A stretch of DNA of 33,521 nt from Bradyrhizobiaceae bacterium (lineage in GTDB: Bacteria; Pseudomonadota; Alphaproteobacteria; Rhizobiales; Xanthobacteraceae): positions 1 to 33,521 of the forward strand of contig CANKBJ010000022.1 in the NCBI GenBank assembly GCA_947479905.1, written 5' to 3'. Below are positions 24,726 through 33,086 of this stretch, piece after piece; within the stretch, counting starts at the first letter, position 1; each line of letters opens with the position of its first letter. The position numbers and the translations under genes were made by a program. The notes below the pieces were generated by a model. It made no database searches and was not told the origin of the DNA. It saw nothing but the letters and a program-made list of their open reading frames with translations.

Positions 24726-26072
24726 ATGACTTTCGGTTTCGACGCAGCATCGTCGCCCGCGCAATCGTTTGCGCGCGTTGTCGCGCGCGTCAGAGCAATT
24801 CTGGCGGACCGCGGCGACAGCCGGCTGGCGCAGCTTGTTGCCGGCAAGGTGTTTCTGGTGCGCGTCGGCAATGCGATGCTGGCGCTGGTCAGCCAGGTGC
24901 TGCTGGCGCGCTGGATGGGCTCGTTCGAGTTCGGCATCTTCATCTATGTCTGGACCTGGGTGCTGATGATCGGCGCTCTGTCCGACATGGGCCTGTCCTC
25001 GGCGGCGCGGCGCTTCATTCCCGAATACACCGAGCTGAAGGCCTACGATAAACTGCGCGGATTTCTCAGCGGCAGCCGCTGGCTTGCTTTCGCCATCGCC
25101 ACCGCGATCGGCGCCGCCGGCGCGCTCGGCGTGACCTTGATCCAGCCGTGGCTCGATCACTTCCTGGTCGTGCCGCTCTATCTCGCCTGCGTGATGATCC
25201 CGATCTACGGACTGGTGCAGGTGCAAGCCGGCATTGCGCAGTCCTATGACTGGCCGAACCTCGCTCTGATGCCGTTCTACATCATCCGCACGCTGGCCAT
25301 GCTCGCCTTGATAGGCGGTGCGTGGCTGATCGGCGCGCCGACCGACGCGATGACGGCTTTGTATATTTCCATCATCACGATTTACGCCGTCACCATCGGC
25401 CAGCTTGTCGTGCTCGACCGCCGTCTGCACAGGAAGGTGCCGCCCGGCCCGAAAACCTACGAGCCGAAGGTCTGGCTGGCGACGTCGATGCCGATCTTCG
25501 CCGTCGAAGGCCTCTACCTGATGCTGACCTATGTCGACATTCTGGCGCTCGAACATTTCCGCTCGCCCGATGAAGTCGCGGTCTATTACGCGGCGGCGCG
25601 CCTGCTCGCTGTCGTGGCCTTCGTCTATTTCGCCATCGCCGGCGCCACCACGCACAAGTTCACCGAATATCATGTGTCGGGCGACAGAGCGCGGCTGGCG
25701 CAGTTCTTCGGCGAGACCATCAAGTGGACATTCTGGCCGTCGCTGGCGATCTGCATTGCGATCCTGATTTGCGGCAAGCCGCTACTGCGGCTGTTCGGGC
25801 CGGGCTTCGACGCCGCTTACGACGTCATGTTCATTCTGGCGATCGGCATGCTGGCGCGCGCCGCGGTCGGCCCCGCCGAACGGCTGCTGATTATGCTCGG
25901 CGACCGCAAGAAGTGCGTGGCGATCTATGCCCTCGCCTTCGCGGTCAATCTCGCACTGTGTTTCGTGCTGATTCCGCGCATCGGCATCGAAGGCGCGGCG
26001 GCCTCGGTATCGATGGCGCTGGCCGTCGAATCGATCTGTCTGTACTTTGCCGCCAGACGCCGCCTCGCTTAG
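24726..26072 (+). CDS. Polysaccharide/lipopolysaccharide flippase (MOP/Wzx-like)
   Basis: The 448-residue integral membrane protein has about 12 hydrophobic helices and belongs to the multidrug/oligosaccharide-lipid/polysaccharide exporter superfamily. The typical opening QLVAGKVFLVRVGNAMLAL is followed by QVLLARWMGSFEFGIFIYVWTW. Charged loop residues and the LFGPGFDAAYDVMFILAIG segment fit Wzx-like flippases. It likely moves lipid-linked sugars across the inner membrane. No glycosyltransferase or polymerase gene is adjacent, so it is an orphan of its pathway within the window. The ATG at 24726 lacks a strong ribosome binding site. Confidence 0.85.
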   Translation: MTFGFDAASSPAQSFARVVARVRAILADRGDSRLAQLVAGKVFLVRVGNAMLALVSQVLLARWMGSFEFGIFIYVWTWVLMIGALSDMGLSSAARRFIPEYTELKAYDKLRGFLSGSRWLAFAIATAIGAAGALGVTLIQPWLDHFLVVPLYLACVMIPIYGLVQVQAGIAQSYDWPNLALMPFYIIRTLAMLALIGGAWLIGAPTDAMTALYISIITIYAVTIGQLVVLDRRLHRKVPPGPKTYEPKVWLATSMPIFAVEGLYLMLTYVDILALEHFRSPDEVAVYYAAARLLAVVAFVYFAIAGATTHKFTEYHVSGDRARLAQFFGETIKWTFWPSLAICIAILICGKPLLRLFGPGFDAAYDVMFILAIGMLARAAVGPAERLLIMLGDRKKCVAIYALAFAVNLALCFVLIPRIGIEGAAASVSMALAVESICLYFAARRRLA

Positions 26073-26078
26073 TTCGAC

Positions 26079-26122
26079 GCGTTTTCTTCACGCGAACCGG
26101 TACCCACTTCGCTCGAAAACGC
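26079..26122. repeat. Palindromic intergenic repeat between convergent genes
   Basis: GCGTTTTC (26079-26086) and GAAAACGC (26115-26122) bracket a 28-base core that itself contains CGCGAACCGG and CACTTCGCTCG. I remember near-identical 45-50 base sequences as common interspersed intergenic repeats in Hyphomicrobiales genomes. It occupies almost the whole gap between the flippase stop (26072) and the acyl-CoA synthetase stop (26124). It could act as a bidirectional terminator. Confidence 0.65.
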
Positions 26123-26123
26123 T

Positions 26124-27740
26124 TTAGTCACGCTCCCGCAATAATCTCCGGATCACCTTGCCCGTCGTCGTCATCGGCATGTCGTCGATGAAGGCGACCT
26201 CGCGCGGATATTCGTGGCCGGACAGCCGCGTCTTGACGAATGTCTGAATCTCGGAAGCGAGCGCGTCGGTCGGGGCGTGTCCGGGTTTGAGCACGATGAA
26301 GGCCTTGACGATCTCGGTGCGCAAAGCATCGGGCTTGCCGACCGCGGCGGCGAGCGCCACGGCCGGATGGCCGATCAGGCAATCCTCGATTTCGCCGGGG
26401 CCGATGCGGAAGCCGGAGGATGTAATCACATCGTCGTCGCGGCCGACGAAAGTGAAATAGCCGTCTTCATCCATCGTGCCCTGATCGCCGGTGGTCATCC
26501 AGTCGCCGATGAATTTGTCGCGGGTGGCGCCCTCGCGTTTCCAGTATTCGAGAAACATCACCGGGTCTGGTCTTTTGACGGCGATTTGTCCGATCTCGCC
26601 CGGCTTCAAGACGGTGCCGTCGGGACCGATCACCGCCACCGTGTGGCCGGGCACCGCCTTGCCCATCGAGCCTTCGCGCGCCTGCCCGAGCTGCGCGCAG
26701 GCGCCGATCACTAGATTGCATTCGGTCTGGCCGTAGAATTCGTTGATGGTCAGGCCGAAGGCCGAGCGGCCCCATTCGAGCGCCTCGATGCCGAGCGACT
26801 CACCACCGGAGCCCATAGCGCGCAATTTGAAATCGTAGCGGCCGGCCGGATTGGGCGCCGCGCGCATCATGCGCAACGCGGTCGGCGGAATGAAAGCGTT
26901 GCGCACTTGCGTTTTCTGCATCAGCGCGAAGGCTTCCTCCGGATCGAACTTGTCGAACTTGCGCGCCACCACCGCGACGCCGTGATGCAAGCTCGGCAGC
27001 AGCACGTCGAGCAGGCCGCCGGCCCAGGCCCAGTCGGCCGGCGTCCAGAAGCGATCGCCCTGTTGCGGAAACGGATAATAGGGCAGCTCGGCGCCGGGCA
27101 GATGGCCAAGCAGAACGCGATGGCCGTGCAGCGCGCCTTTCGGCTGGCCCGTCGTACCCGAAGTATAGATCATCATCGCCGGGTCGTCCGGCGTGGTGAT
27201 TTCCGGCGTGAAATTAGATGAAGCGCGCGCCGCGAGGTCCGGCCAGCTATCGGCGCTATCGCCCGCGCCATCGACCGACAGCACGCAAGCAAGATCCGGC
27301 GCTTCGGCGCGAATGTCGTTGAGCTTGGCAAGGCCGGCCGCGCTGGTCAGCAGCGCGCGGGCGCCGGAATTCTGCAAGCGGTAAGACAGCGCGTCGGGGC
27401 CAAACAGCACCGCGACCGGCAGCGCCACCGCCCCTAACTTGTAGATGGCGATGTGCGCCACCGCGACATCCGGCGATTGCGGCAGGAAGATCGCGACGCG
27501 GTCGCCGCGTGCGATGCCTTTTGCGCGCAGCACATTGGCGAGACGGTTCGAGGCGTCGCGCAGCGCGCCGTAGGTAACGCGGTCTTCGCGGCCGTCGCTT
27601 TGCACATGCAGGATGGCAAGCCGTTGCGGATCGGCCTCGGCCCAGCGGTCGCAGACATCGACGCCTATATTGTAGCGCGCCGGAATATTCCAGCGGAATT
27701 GGCGGGTGAGTGTGTCGAAGTCTTTGGCGTCCGGCAGCAT
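26124..27740 (-). CDS. Acyl-CoA synthetase (AMP-forming, acetyl/medium-chain type)
   Basis: The 538-residue ANL-superfamily ligase resembles acetyl-CoA and medium-chain acyl-CoA synthetases more than FadD. It has the phosphate loop YTSGTTGQPKG (192-202), the motif FYGQTECN, the signature TGDQGTMDEDGYFTFVGRDDDVI and the hinge region SSGFRIGPGEIE. The C-terminal catalytic Lys is in TTTGKVIRRLL. It forms acyl-AMP and then acyl-CoA; the acid substrate (short, medium or aromatic) is not determined by visible residues. It is a single-gene unit converging on the flippase. Upstream lies the long repeat-filled intergenic region. Confidence 0.9.
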   Translation of the reverse strand: MLPDAKDFDTLTRQFRWNIPARYNIGVDVCDRWAEADPQRLAILHVQSDGREDRVTYGALRDASNRLANVLRAKGIARGDRVAIFLPQSPDVAVAHIAIYKLGAVALPVAVLFGPDALSYRLQNSGARALLTSAAGLAKLNDIRAEAPDLACVLSVDGAGDSADSWPDLAARASSNFTPEITTPDDPAMMIYTSGTTGQPKGALHGHRVLLGHLPGAELPYYPFPQQGDRFWTPADWAWAGGLLDVLLPSLHHGVAVVARKFDKFDPEEAFALMQKTQVRNAFIPPTALRMMRAAPNPAGRYDFKLRAMGSGGESLGIEALEWGRSAFGLTINEFYGQTECNLVIGACAQLGQAREGSMGKAVPGHTVAVIGPDGTVLKPGEIGQIAVKRPDPVMFLEYWKREGATRDKFIGDWMTTGDQGTMDEDGYFTFVGRDDDVITSSGFRIGPGEIEDCLIGHPAVALAAAVGKPDALRTEIVKAFIVLKPGHAPTDALASEIQTFVKTRLSGHEYPREVAFIDDMPMTTTGKVIRRLLRERD

Positions 27741-27812
27741 GCGAGGGAAACTAGTCGGGAGAGAGGGTGAGGTAAAGGAAGACGGCTATTCTCAATTTGT
27801 CGTCGCTCCTGT

Positions 27813-27952
27813 CTTATCCCTCCCCTGAAAGGGGAGGGTGGCCCGCCTGAGCAAAAGCGGAGGCGGGTCGGGTGGGGTTATCCCTCCGTCGAACATCGCC
27901 CCACCCCCGGCGCTTTCGCGCCGGACCCTCCCCGTAACCGGGGAGGGATAAG
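27813..27952. repeat. MITE-like element, 140 bp, with 13-bp terminal inverted repeats
   Basis: The ends are exact inverted copies: CTTATCCCTCCCC at 27813 and GGGGAGGGATAAG ending at 27952. Inside are more stems: CCCTCCCC/GGGGAGGG next to each end, CCCGCCT/AGGCGGG, GGTGGGG/CCCCACC and CGGCGC/GCGCCG. No credible coding frame is present. The form is that of a non-autonomous palindromic intergenic repeat, and similar elements are in my experience frequent in this bacterial order. Confidence 0.75.
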
Positions 27953-28029
27953 AAGCGCATGCGTCATCGCCCGTGTTGTTTGCGGCCCCGGGCAAGCCAA
28001 CTCCCATTTCGTCTCCCTCAAAAATAATC

Positions 28030-28345
28030 GAGGGTGTGGCGCGCCAAAGGGCGCTCCATTATTTCCGTGTGTGAGCGCTTCGTTGCCAAAGCGCCCGCGC
28101 CTCTCGGCGCGCCACGGCGGCGTCTTAACAGCAGCCGGGCCGCGCTTCTGGCGGCTGTTGACCTTCCCGAAGAACCCAGTGAACCGGCCCCTTTCGGAGC
28201 ACCGATTCAGTCCGAGCATCGGGCAAGGCCAATGGCTACGCACCATCAGCGAGCTCCTCGCAGGAGGTCCTAGTGCCTCCGGGCGGGGCCCCGGCACCGC
28301 CCGGGCGCGATGACTGCGTTTGTCACCGCCCGCGGGCGCCGCATC
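28030..28345. other. Gene-free block with many perfect stems, possible structured RNA
   Basis: Perfect pairings visible include GTGGCGCGCC (28036-28045) with GGCGCGCCAC (28106-28115), enclosing the hairpin GCGCTT/AAGCGC (28075-28094). Others are CCGAT (28202) with ATCGG (28218-28222), CTCCT (28254) with AGGAG (28262-28266), CCGGGCGG (28279-28286) with CCGCCCGG (28297-28304), and the palindrome GCCCGCGGGC near 28328. Open frames across it on both strands lack ribosome sites and protein-like composition. From memory, closely similar blocks occur in other Bradyrhizobium-type genomes, which could not be checked. The transcribed strand, if any, is unknown. Confidence 0.4.
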
Positions 28346-28447
28346 CGGTCCCATCATTTAGACGCCTCTAGATGACGCCTTCGAACGGACCGAACAGAAG
28401 GACTATAAGCATAGGTTTAAAGGCCGGTCAAGGCCAGCCTCAAATAT

Positions 28448-28535
28448 CTTGTAGGGTGGCGCTGAGCGAAGCGAAGCCCACCAACTTTGGCAACGGTGGG
28501 CTCGGCGCGTACCGCGCCTTAGCCCACCCTACAAG
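28448..28535. repeat. 88-bp palindromic repeat (CTTGTAGGGTGG type)
   Basis: The element opens with CTTGTAGGGTGG and closes with CCACCCTACAAG, an exact 12-base inverted repeat. An inner near-palindrome contains AAGCCCACC and GGTGGGCTC around CAACTTTGGCAACG. It ends one base before the stop codon of the CAP-domain lipoprotein gene (minus strand), so transcripts of that gene run directly into a large hairpin. Palindromes of this TGTAGGGTGGGC form are widespread interspersed repeats in proteobacteria. Confidence 0.75.
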
Positions 28536-28536
28536 C

Positions 28537-29070
28537 CTACTTCACATCCGGCTCGGCCAGGATCAATGCCCAGAACACCTTGTACTTCGACTTCGGCGTA
28601 TAGACCGCCGCCATGCCCATGCGCGTCGCGCCTTTCAAAAGCATGTTGGCCTTGTGCGGCGGACTATCGCGCCAGCCGGAGAAGGCTTCCGCCAAGGTGT
28701 GATAGCCGGCGCCGATATTCTCGGCCGCGGATTTTGCGTCGTAGCCCGACGCCTTGAGCCGGCCGAGAAACGGCTTGCCGGCGGCGTGATCGAGTTTGTC
28801 GCGCTGCGCCATGAGCGCGGCCTGCGCCTGCGCCAGGCGGGTGAGTTCCGGATCGAGCGTCACCGCAGGCAGGCCGTTATTGGCGCGGTAGCCGGAAATC
28901 ATCGACGCCGCCGCCGCATCGTCGAGCTGCGCGCCGGCCTGCGCCATGCTGCGATACATGCTCGGCTCTTCCTTCACCACGTAGTTTTCGGTGCCGGCGC
29001 AATTGGCGAGCGCGAGAACGGCGAGCGCAAGGACGGCGGGCGTCAAGGCGCCAGATCGGAACAATTTCAT
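28537..29070 (-). CDS. CAP (SCP/PR-1) domain lipoprotein
   Basis: The 177-residue protein starts MKLFRSGALTPAVLAL and has a lipobox LANC with Cys24 as the predicted lipidated residue. The mature part holds a CAP domain (about residues 55-175). The usual helical start is followed by AQRDKLDH, SAAENIGAGYHTLAEAFSGWRDSPPHKANML, and a C-terminal strand region (KYKVFWALILAEP). The HE/HxN-type pocket residues of CAP proteins are at least partly present (His in LDH, Glu in AENI, His in PPHKAN). Bacterial CAP proteins have no generally agreed function. I rejected the upstream Met at 29145 because it would bury the lipoprotein signal. It is transcribed divergently from the Bug-type gene. Confidence 0.88.
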   Translation of the reverse strand: MKLFRSGALTPAVLALAVLALANCAGTENYVVKEEPSMYRSMAQAGAQLDDAAAASMISGYRANNGLPAVTLDPELTRLAQAQAALMAQRDKLDHAAGKPFLGRLKASGYDAKSAAENIGAGYHTLAEAFSGWRDSPPHKANMLLKGATRMGMAAVYTPKSKYKVFWALILAEPDVK

Positions 29071-29270
29071 GCTGTGACAATCGTTGATTCGGAACAGCGG
29101 GCAAAATGCCCGCCGAGAGTGGCCGAACGGTGGTGGCCGATCCAATCGATGTGCGGCATGTACTGGCGCGCCGGTAAAGCGTCAATTAGCATATACGGCA
29201 CTTGACCGGAGAATTGCGGCACGGGCGCGAAGACACCCGGCCTCATAGCAACAGAAGTTGGGGGGAACCG

Positions 29271-30278
29271 ATGCAACGCCGACGCCTTGTCCTATTGTCC
29301 GCCGCCTGCCTCGCCGCGACGCTGGCCGCCGGCCTTTCCGCCGCCACGGCGCAAGGCAAATATCCCGACCGCCCGGTCAAGGTGCTGATCCCTTACGGGC
29401 CCGGCGGCGCGACCGATATTGTCGCCCGCATCGTCGGCGAGGAATTTCAGAAAGTCACCGGCCAGCCTTTCGTGGTGATCAACAAACCCGGCGCCTTCGG
29501 CATGCTGGCGATCGACGAAATGGTGAAGTCGGATCCCGACGGTTACACGCTGATGGTCGGCAATGTCTCGACCAACGCCATCACGCCAATCCTCTACGCC
29601 AAGAAGATGAGCGCGGATTACAGGACAACGGTGAAGGCGGTGACAAACCTGATCGACGTGCCGGCGTTTCTGCTGGTGACGACGGCGAACGATTTTCCCG
29701 CCAAGACGGTGCCTGAGCTGATCGCTTACGCGAAAGCCAATCCGGGCAAGTTCCGTTACGGCACCGTCGGCGTAGGCTCCTATCCGCATTACGACATGGC
29801 CTATTTCGCCAAGCGCGCCGGCGATCTCGATATGGTCGGGCTGCCGAACAAGAACGGCGCGCCCGGCGTCGTGCAGGACATGCTGCGCGGCGACGCGCAG
29901 GGCGCCTTCCTCAACGTCGCCTCGACCGCCGGCATGGTGCAGGCCGGCAAACTGCGCGCGCTGGCGATCGCCAACCGCGCCCGGCTGCCCGATTATCCCG
30001 ACGTGCCGACGATGCAGGAAGTCGGGCTGGGCGATGTCGGCACGGTGGCGTGGAACGCTCTGTTCGCGCCGGCGGCGACGCCGCAGCCGGTGCTGCAGGC
30101 GTTGTTCGCGGCGGTACAAAAGACGCTGCAATCGCCCGACCTGATCGCCAAGCTGCACAAGCAGAACTTCAATATCGTGCCGAGCCAATCCCTAGCCGCC
30201 GCCGATGCCTGGCTGGCTGAAGAAATCAAGCATTGGCAGACCATCACCACTTCGGTGACCATCGAGGTGCCGCAATAG
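29271..30278 (+). CDS. Bug/TctC-family tripartite tricarboxylate transporter binding protein
   Basis: The 335-residue periplasmic binding protein has a signal peptide (MQRRRLVLLSAACLAATLAA, cleaved near residue 28). The family opening is YPDRPVKVLIPYGPGGATDIVAR. Further signatures are INKPGAFGMLAIDEM, DPDGYTLMVGN and the C-terminal WNALFAPAATPQPVL. Family members bind carboxylates or amides such as citrate, aromatic acids or nicotinate. TctA and TctB membrane subunits are not next to it, so it is an orphan, which is common for Bug proteins. The ATG at 29271 follows a strong GGGGGGAACCG; the open frame from 29202 is leader only. Confidence 0.92.
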   Translation: MQRRRLVLLSAACLAATLAAGLSAATAQGKYPDRPVKVLIPYGPGGATDIVARIVGEEFQKVTGQPFVVINKPGAFGMLAIDEMVKSDPDGYTLMVGNVSTNAITPILYAKKMSADYRTTVKAVTNLIDVPAFLLVTTANDFPAKTVPELIAYAKANPGKFRYGTVGVGSYPHYDMAYFAKRAGDLDMVGLPNKNGAPGVVQDMLRGDAQGAFLNVASTAGMVQAGKLRALAIANRARLPDYPDVPTMQEVGLGDVGTVAWNALFAPAATPQPVLQALFAAVQKTLQSPDLIAKLHKQNFNIVPSQSLAAADAWLAEEIKHWQTITTSVTIEVPQ

Positions 30279-30375
30279 GAATTGCCGTTAACCTCTGGTT
30301 CACCATTTAAGTAGCGGAAATTAACTGCAAAAAAACCAGGCAGGCCTAGGTTACCGCCCGACCGGGTGGGGAATC

Positions 30376-31824
30376 ATGGCTGATGCAACCGCTATACTGG
30401 CAACCGCGCGCGTCTGGCGCCCGGTCGCACTGATCGGCGCCATCGGATTTTCGGCAAGCTTCGCCGCTTTGATTGCGCTCAGCCCGGACGGCGCATCAGT
30501 CGCCACGGCGCTGGCCGCCGGCGTGATCGCAACCGCCGCCATGGTGCTGTACGTCGGCTTTGTCATCCACCGCACGCGCCAGCTCAACCGCCGCATGCAC
30601 ATCGCGTTCGACAATATTTCGCAGGGCCTGTGCATGTTCGGCCGCGACGAAAAACTGGTCTTTTGCAACAAGCGCTACATCGAAATCTATCAACTCTCCG
30701 CCGCGATCGCCACGACCGGCGTCTCAATCACCGAGATGCTGGAATACCGCGCCGCCAACGGCACTTTCATGAGCGACCCGAAAACCTATCGGCAGAAACT
30801 GGTCGACGACATGGCGCAAGGCAAGGTCACCAGCGCGGAAGTCAAGACGCCGGGCGGCCGGCTCATTCAGGTGCATAACCGCGCCATGCCCGGCGGCGGC
30901 TGGGTCGGCAGCCACGACGACATCACCGATCGGCGCAATGCCGAGCTGGAGCGCGCATCCATCCAGAAGCAACACGACCGGCGCGCCATGATCGAACGGG
31001 CGATCGCCGCCTTCCGCCAGCGCGTCGAGGAGCATCTGCGCACCGCGAGCGCCGGCGCCATGGCGATGCGCGCCACCGCGACGACGTTGCGCGCCAATTC
31101 CAACCGCAGCTCGGCGAGCGCCGAGGGCGCCGTGTCGGCGTCGAACGAAGCCTGCGCCAATGTCGAAACCGCCGCGGTCTCGGCCGACGAACTGGCGACG
31201 TCGATCGGCGAGATCGGCCGGCAACTGACCTCGACCACCGACATCGTCCGCGTCGCGGTCACCGAGGCGCAAGGCACCAACCGGCAGATCGATGCGCTGG
31301 CGCAGGCGGCGCGCAAGATCGGCGACGTCATCAAGCTCATTCGCGATATCGCCGGTCAGACCAATCTCCTGGCGCTCAACGCCACCATCGAGGCGGCGCG
31401 CGCCGGCGATACCGGCAAGGGCTTCGCCGTCGTCGCCTCCGAGGTCAAATCGCTGGCGGTGCAGACCGCCAAGGCGACCGAGGATATTTCGGCGCTGATT
31501 ACCGCGGTGCAGACCGCGACCACCGGCGCGGTGGCGGCGATCGGCCGCATTTCAAACCGCATGCGGGAAATCGACGACTGCGCCACCGCGGTGTCGGCGG
31601 CGATCGAGGAGCAAAGCGCGGCGACCACGGAAATTTCGCAGAATGTCGCCGGCGCCGCCGACGGCACACGGCAGGTGGTGTTCTCGCTCGGCGAAGTCGC
31701 CGGCGCGGCGGACGAAACCGCGCGCACGGCGGAAAGCGTGCTGACCGCGGCGCAGGCGGTGGAAGCCGCCGCGACCGAACTGCGCGCCGAGGTCGAGGGT
31801 TTCCTCGCCAGGGTCGCGGCCTGA
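30376..31824 (+). CDS. Methyl-accepting chemotaxis protein with cytoplasmic PAS domain
   Basis: The 482-residue transducer has two closely spaced N-terminal membrane helices (about residues 16-36 and 42-64) with almost no periplasmic loop. A PAS-like sensor follows (about 72-190: [22 protein letters not shown] through [15 protein letters not shown]), then a coiled-coil signalling domain (about 235-480). The tip reads [23 protein letters not shown] followed by [15 protein letters not shown], which matches the CheA/CheW contact hairpin. No HAMP domain is evident. The layout suggests sensing of an internal or redox/energy signal rather than an external ligand. No che genes are in the window. The start ATG follows a weak GTGGGGAATC. 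Confidence 0.9.
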   Translation: MADATAILATARVWRPVALIGAIGFSASFAALIALSPDGASVATALAAGVIATAAMVLYVGFVIHRTRQLNRRMHIAFDNISQGLCMFGRDEKLVFCNKRYIEIYQLSAAIATTGVSITEMLEYRAANGTFMSDPKTYRQKLVDDMAQGKVTSAEVKTPGGRLIQVHNRAMPGGGWVGSHDDITDRRNAELERASIQKQHDRRAMIERAIAAFRQRVEEHLRTASAGAMAMRATATTLRANSNRSSASAEGAVSASNEACANVETAAVSADELATSIGEIGRQLTSTTDIVRVAVTEAQGTNRQIDALAQAARKIGDVIKLIRDIAGQTNLLALNATIEAARAGDTGKGFAVVASEVKSLAVQTAKATEDISALITAVQTATTGAVAAIGRISNRMREIDDCATAVSAAIEEQSAATTEISQNVAGAADGTRQVVFSLGEVAGAADETARTAESVLTAAQAVEAAATELRAEVEGFLARVAA

Positions 31825-31932
31825 CCCCCCGACGCAACTTTCGTCCCGTCAAATTTGCACTTTGCGCTTGGAGGCATGCCTTCAATCCGCGATAACATTG
31901 CACGCGGGATACGCGACGATATGGAGACGATG

Positions 31933-33045
31933 ATGCGGTTGGGTTACTTCACGATGCCGGTGCATCCGCTGGGCCGGGACTGGTCGCAGACTTTGCGCGA
32001 GGACCGCGAGGCGATCATTCTGGCCGACCGTCTCGGCTACCATGACGCCTTTGTCGGCGAGCATCTGACCGATGCCTGCGAGAACGTCACCAACAGCATG
32101 CTGTTTCTGGCGACGTTGATCGGCGACACCAAGACGATCAAGCTCGCCACCGGCACCACCAACCTGTCGCAGATTCATCCGGTCGTGATCGCGCAGAACG
32201 CGGCGATGTTCGATCACCTGGCGCAAGGCCGCTTCATCTTCGGCATCAGCCCGGGGGCGCTCGCCTCCGACGCCGAGGTTCTCGGCCTGCTGGACGAAGA
32301 TCGCAACAAGATGTTCGCCGAAGCGATCGATGTCATTCTCGAAATCTGGTCGCGCGAACCGCCCTACGACATCGATCTGCCGAACAACCGCTTCAAGGTT
32401 GCCGTCAACAAGCATGCCTCTTATGCGCTCGGCACCGGCATCCTGGGCAAGCCGTTCCAGAGGCCGCGGCCGGAAATCGTCGGCACCGTGGTGGCGCCGT
32501 TCTCGCCGGGATGCGTGCTGATGGGCAAGCGCGACTTTCACCCGCTGTCGGCCAATTTCCTTCTGGCCAAGCATCTCAAGTCGCACTGGACGAATTTCGC
32601 CAAGGGCAAGGCCGAGGCCGGACAAAAGGCCGACGTCAAGGACTGGCGCGTCGCCCGCACCATTTTTGTCGCCGACGACGAGGCGACGGCGCGCTCCTAC
32701 GGCCGTACGAATGCCAACAGCCCGTACCGGTTCTATTTCGAGCAGATGCTGGCCAAGATGAAGCGCAGCAACCGGCTTTACGTGTTCAAGAGTCACAAGG
32801 AGCAGCCGGACGAGGAGATCACCCTCGACTTCGTCATGGATCACTGCGTCATCAATGGCACGGTCAACAAGGTGGTCGATTCGATCCTGGCGCTGCGCGA
32901 GGAAACCGGCGACTTCGGCGAACTGGTCTATGCCGGCATGGACTTTGTCGATTCCGAACTGGCCAAGCGCTCGATGACCTTGCTCGCCGAACAGGTGATG
33001 CCGCGCGTCAACGAGGCGATCGGGAAGAGCGTCGCTGCCGAGTAG
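31933..33045 (+). CDS. LLM class flavin-dependent oxidoreductase
   Basis: The roughly 370-residue protein has the luciferase-like monooxygenase TIM-barrel fold, using reduced flavin and often oxygen. Family features are MRLGYFTMPVHPLGRDW, GYHDAFVGEHLTD, LATGTTNLSQIHPVVIAQNAAMFDHLAQGRF and FGISPGAL. The best start is ATG 31933, since GGAG (31923-31926) sits six bases before it; ATG 31921 and 31930 are in frame and would add a few residues. Substrate and reductase are unknown. It converges on an alpha/beta-hydrolase gene across a REP-like hairpin. Such hydrolase and LLM pairs occur in catabolic clusters, but convergent orientation argues against a shared operon. Confidence 0.92.
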   Translation: MRLGYFTMPVHPLGRDWSQTLREDREAIILADRLGYHDAFVGEHLTDACENVTNSMLFLATLIGDTKTIKLATGTTNLSQIHPVVIAQNAAMFDHLAQGRFIFGISPGALASDAEVLGLLDEDRNKMFAEAIDVILEIWSREPPYDIDLPNNRFKVAVNKHASYALGTGILGKPFQRPRPEIVGTVVAPFSPGCVLMGKRDFHPLSANFLLAKHLKSHWTNFAKGKAEAGQKADVKDWRVARTIFVADDEATARSYGRTNANSPYRFYFEQMLAKMKRSNRLYVFKSHKEQPDEEITLDFVMDHCVINGTVNKVVDSILALREETGDFGELVYAGMDFVDSELAKRSMTLLAEQVMPRVNEAIGKSVAAE

Positions 33046-33051
33046 GTTTAA

Positions 33052-33079
33052 CCGTTCGTCCCCGCGAAAGCGGGAACGG
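33052..33079. repeat. REP-like hairpin between convergent genes
   Basis: CCCGC-GAAA-GCGGG (33061-33074) is extended by an outer CCGTT/AACGG stem (33052-33056 and 33075-33079) with a four-base bulge. It contains the same 14-base core as the palindrome copy at 2353-2366 (read on the opposite strand). It fills the gap between the stops at 33045 and 33087, so it may terminate transcription from both sides. Confidence 0.75.
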
Positions 33080-33086
33080 GCGGAGG

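Noticed and set aside
27878-28357. Open frames on both strands in the long intergenic region (for example 27878-28357 minus and 28071-28313 plus)
   Set aside because: They run through palindromes and structured sequence, lack ribosome sites and have Arg/Pro/Gly-rich shadow composition. A nucleic-acid-level element explains the region better.
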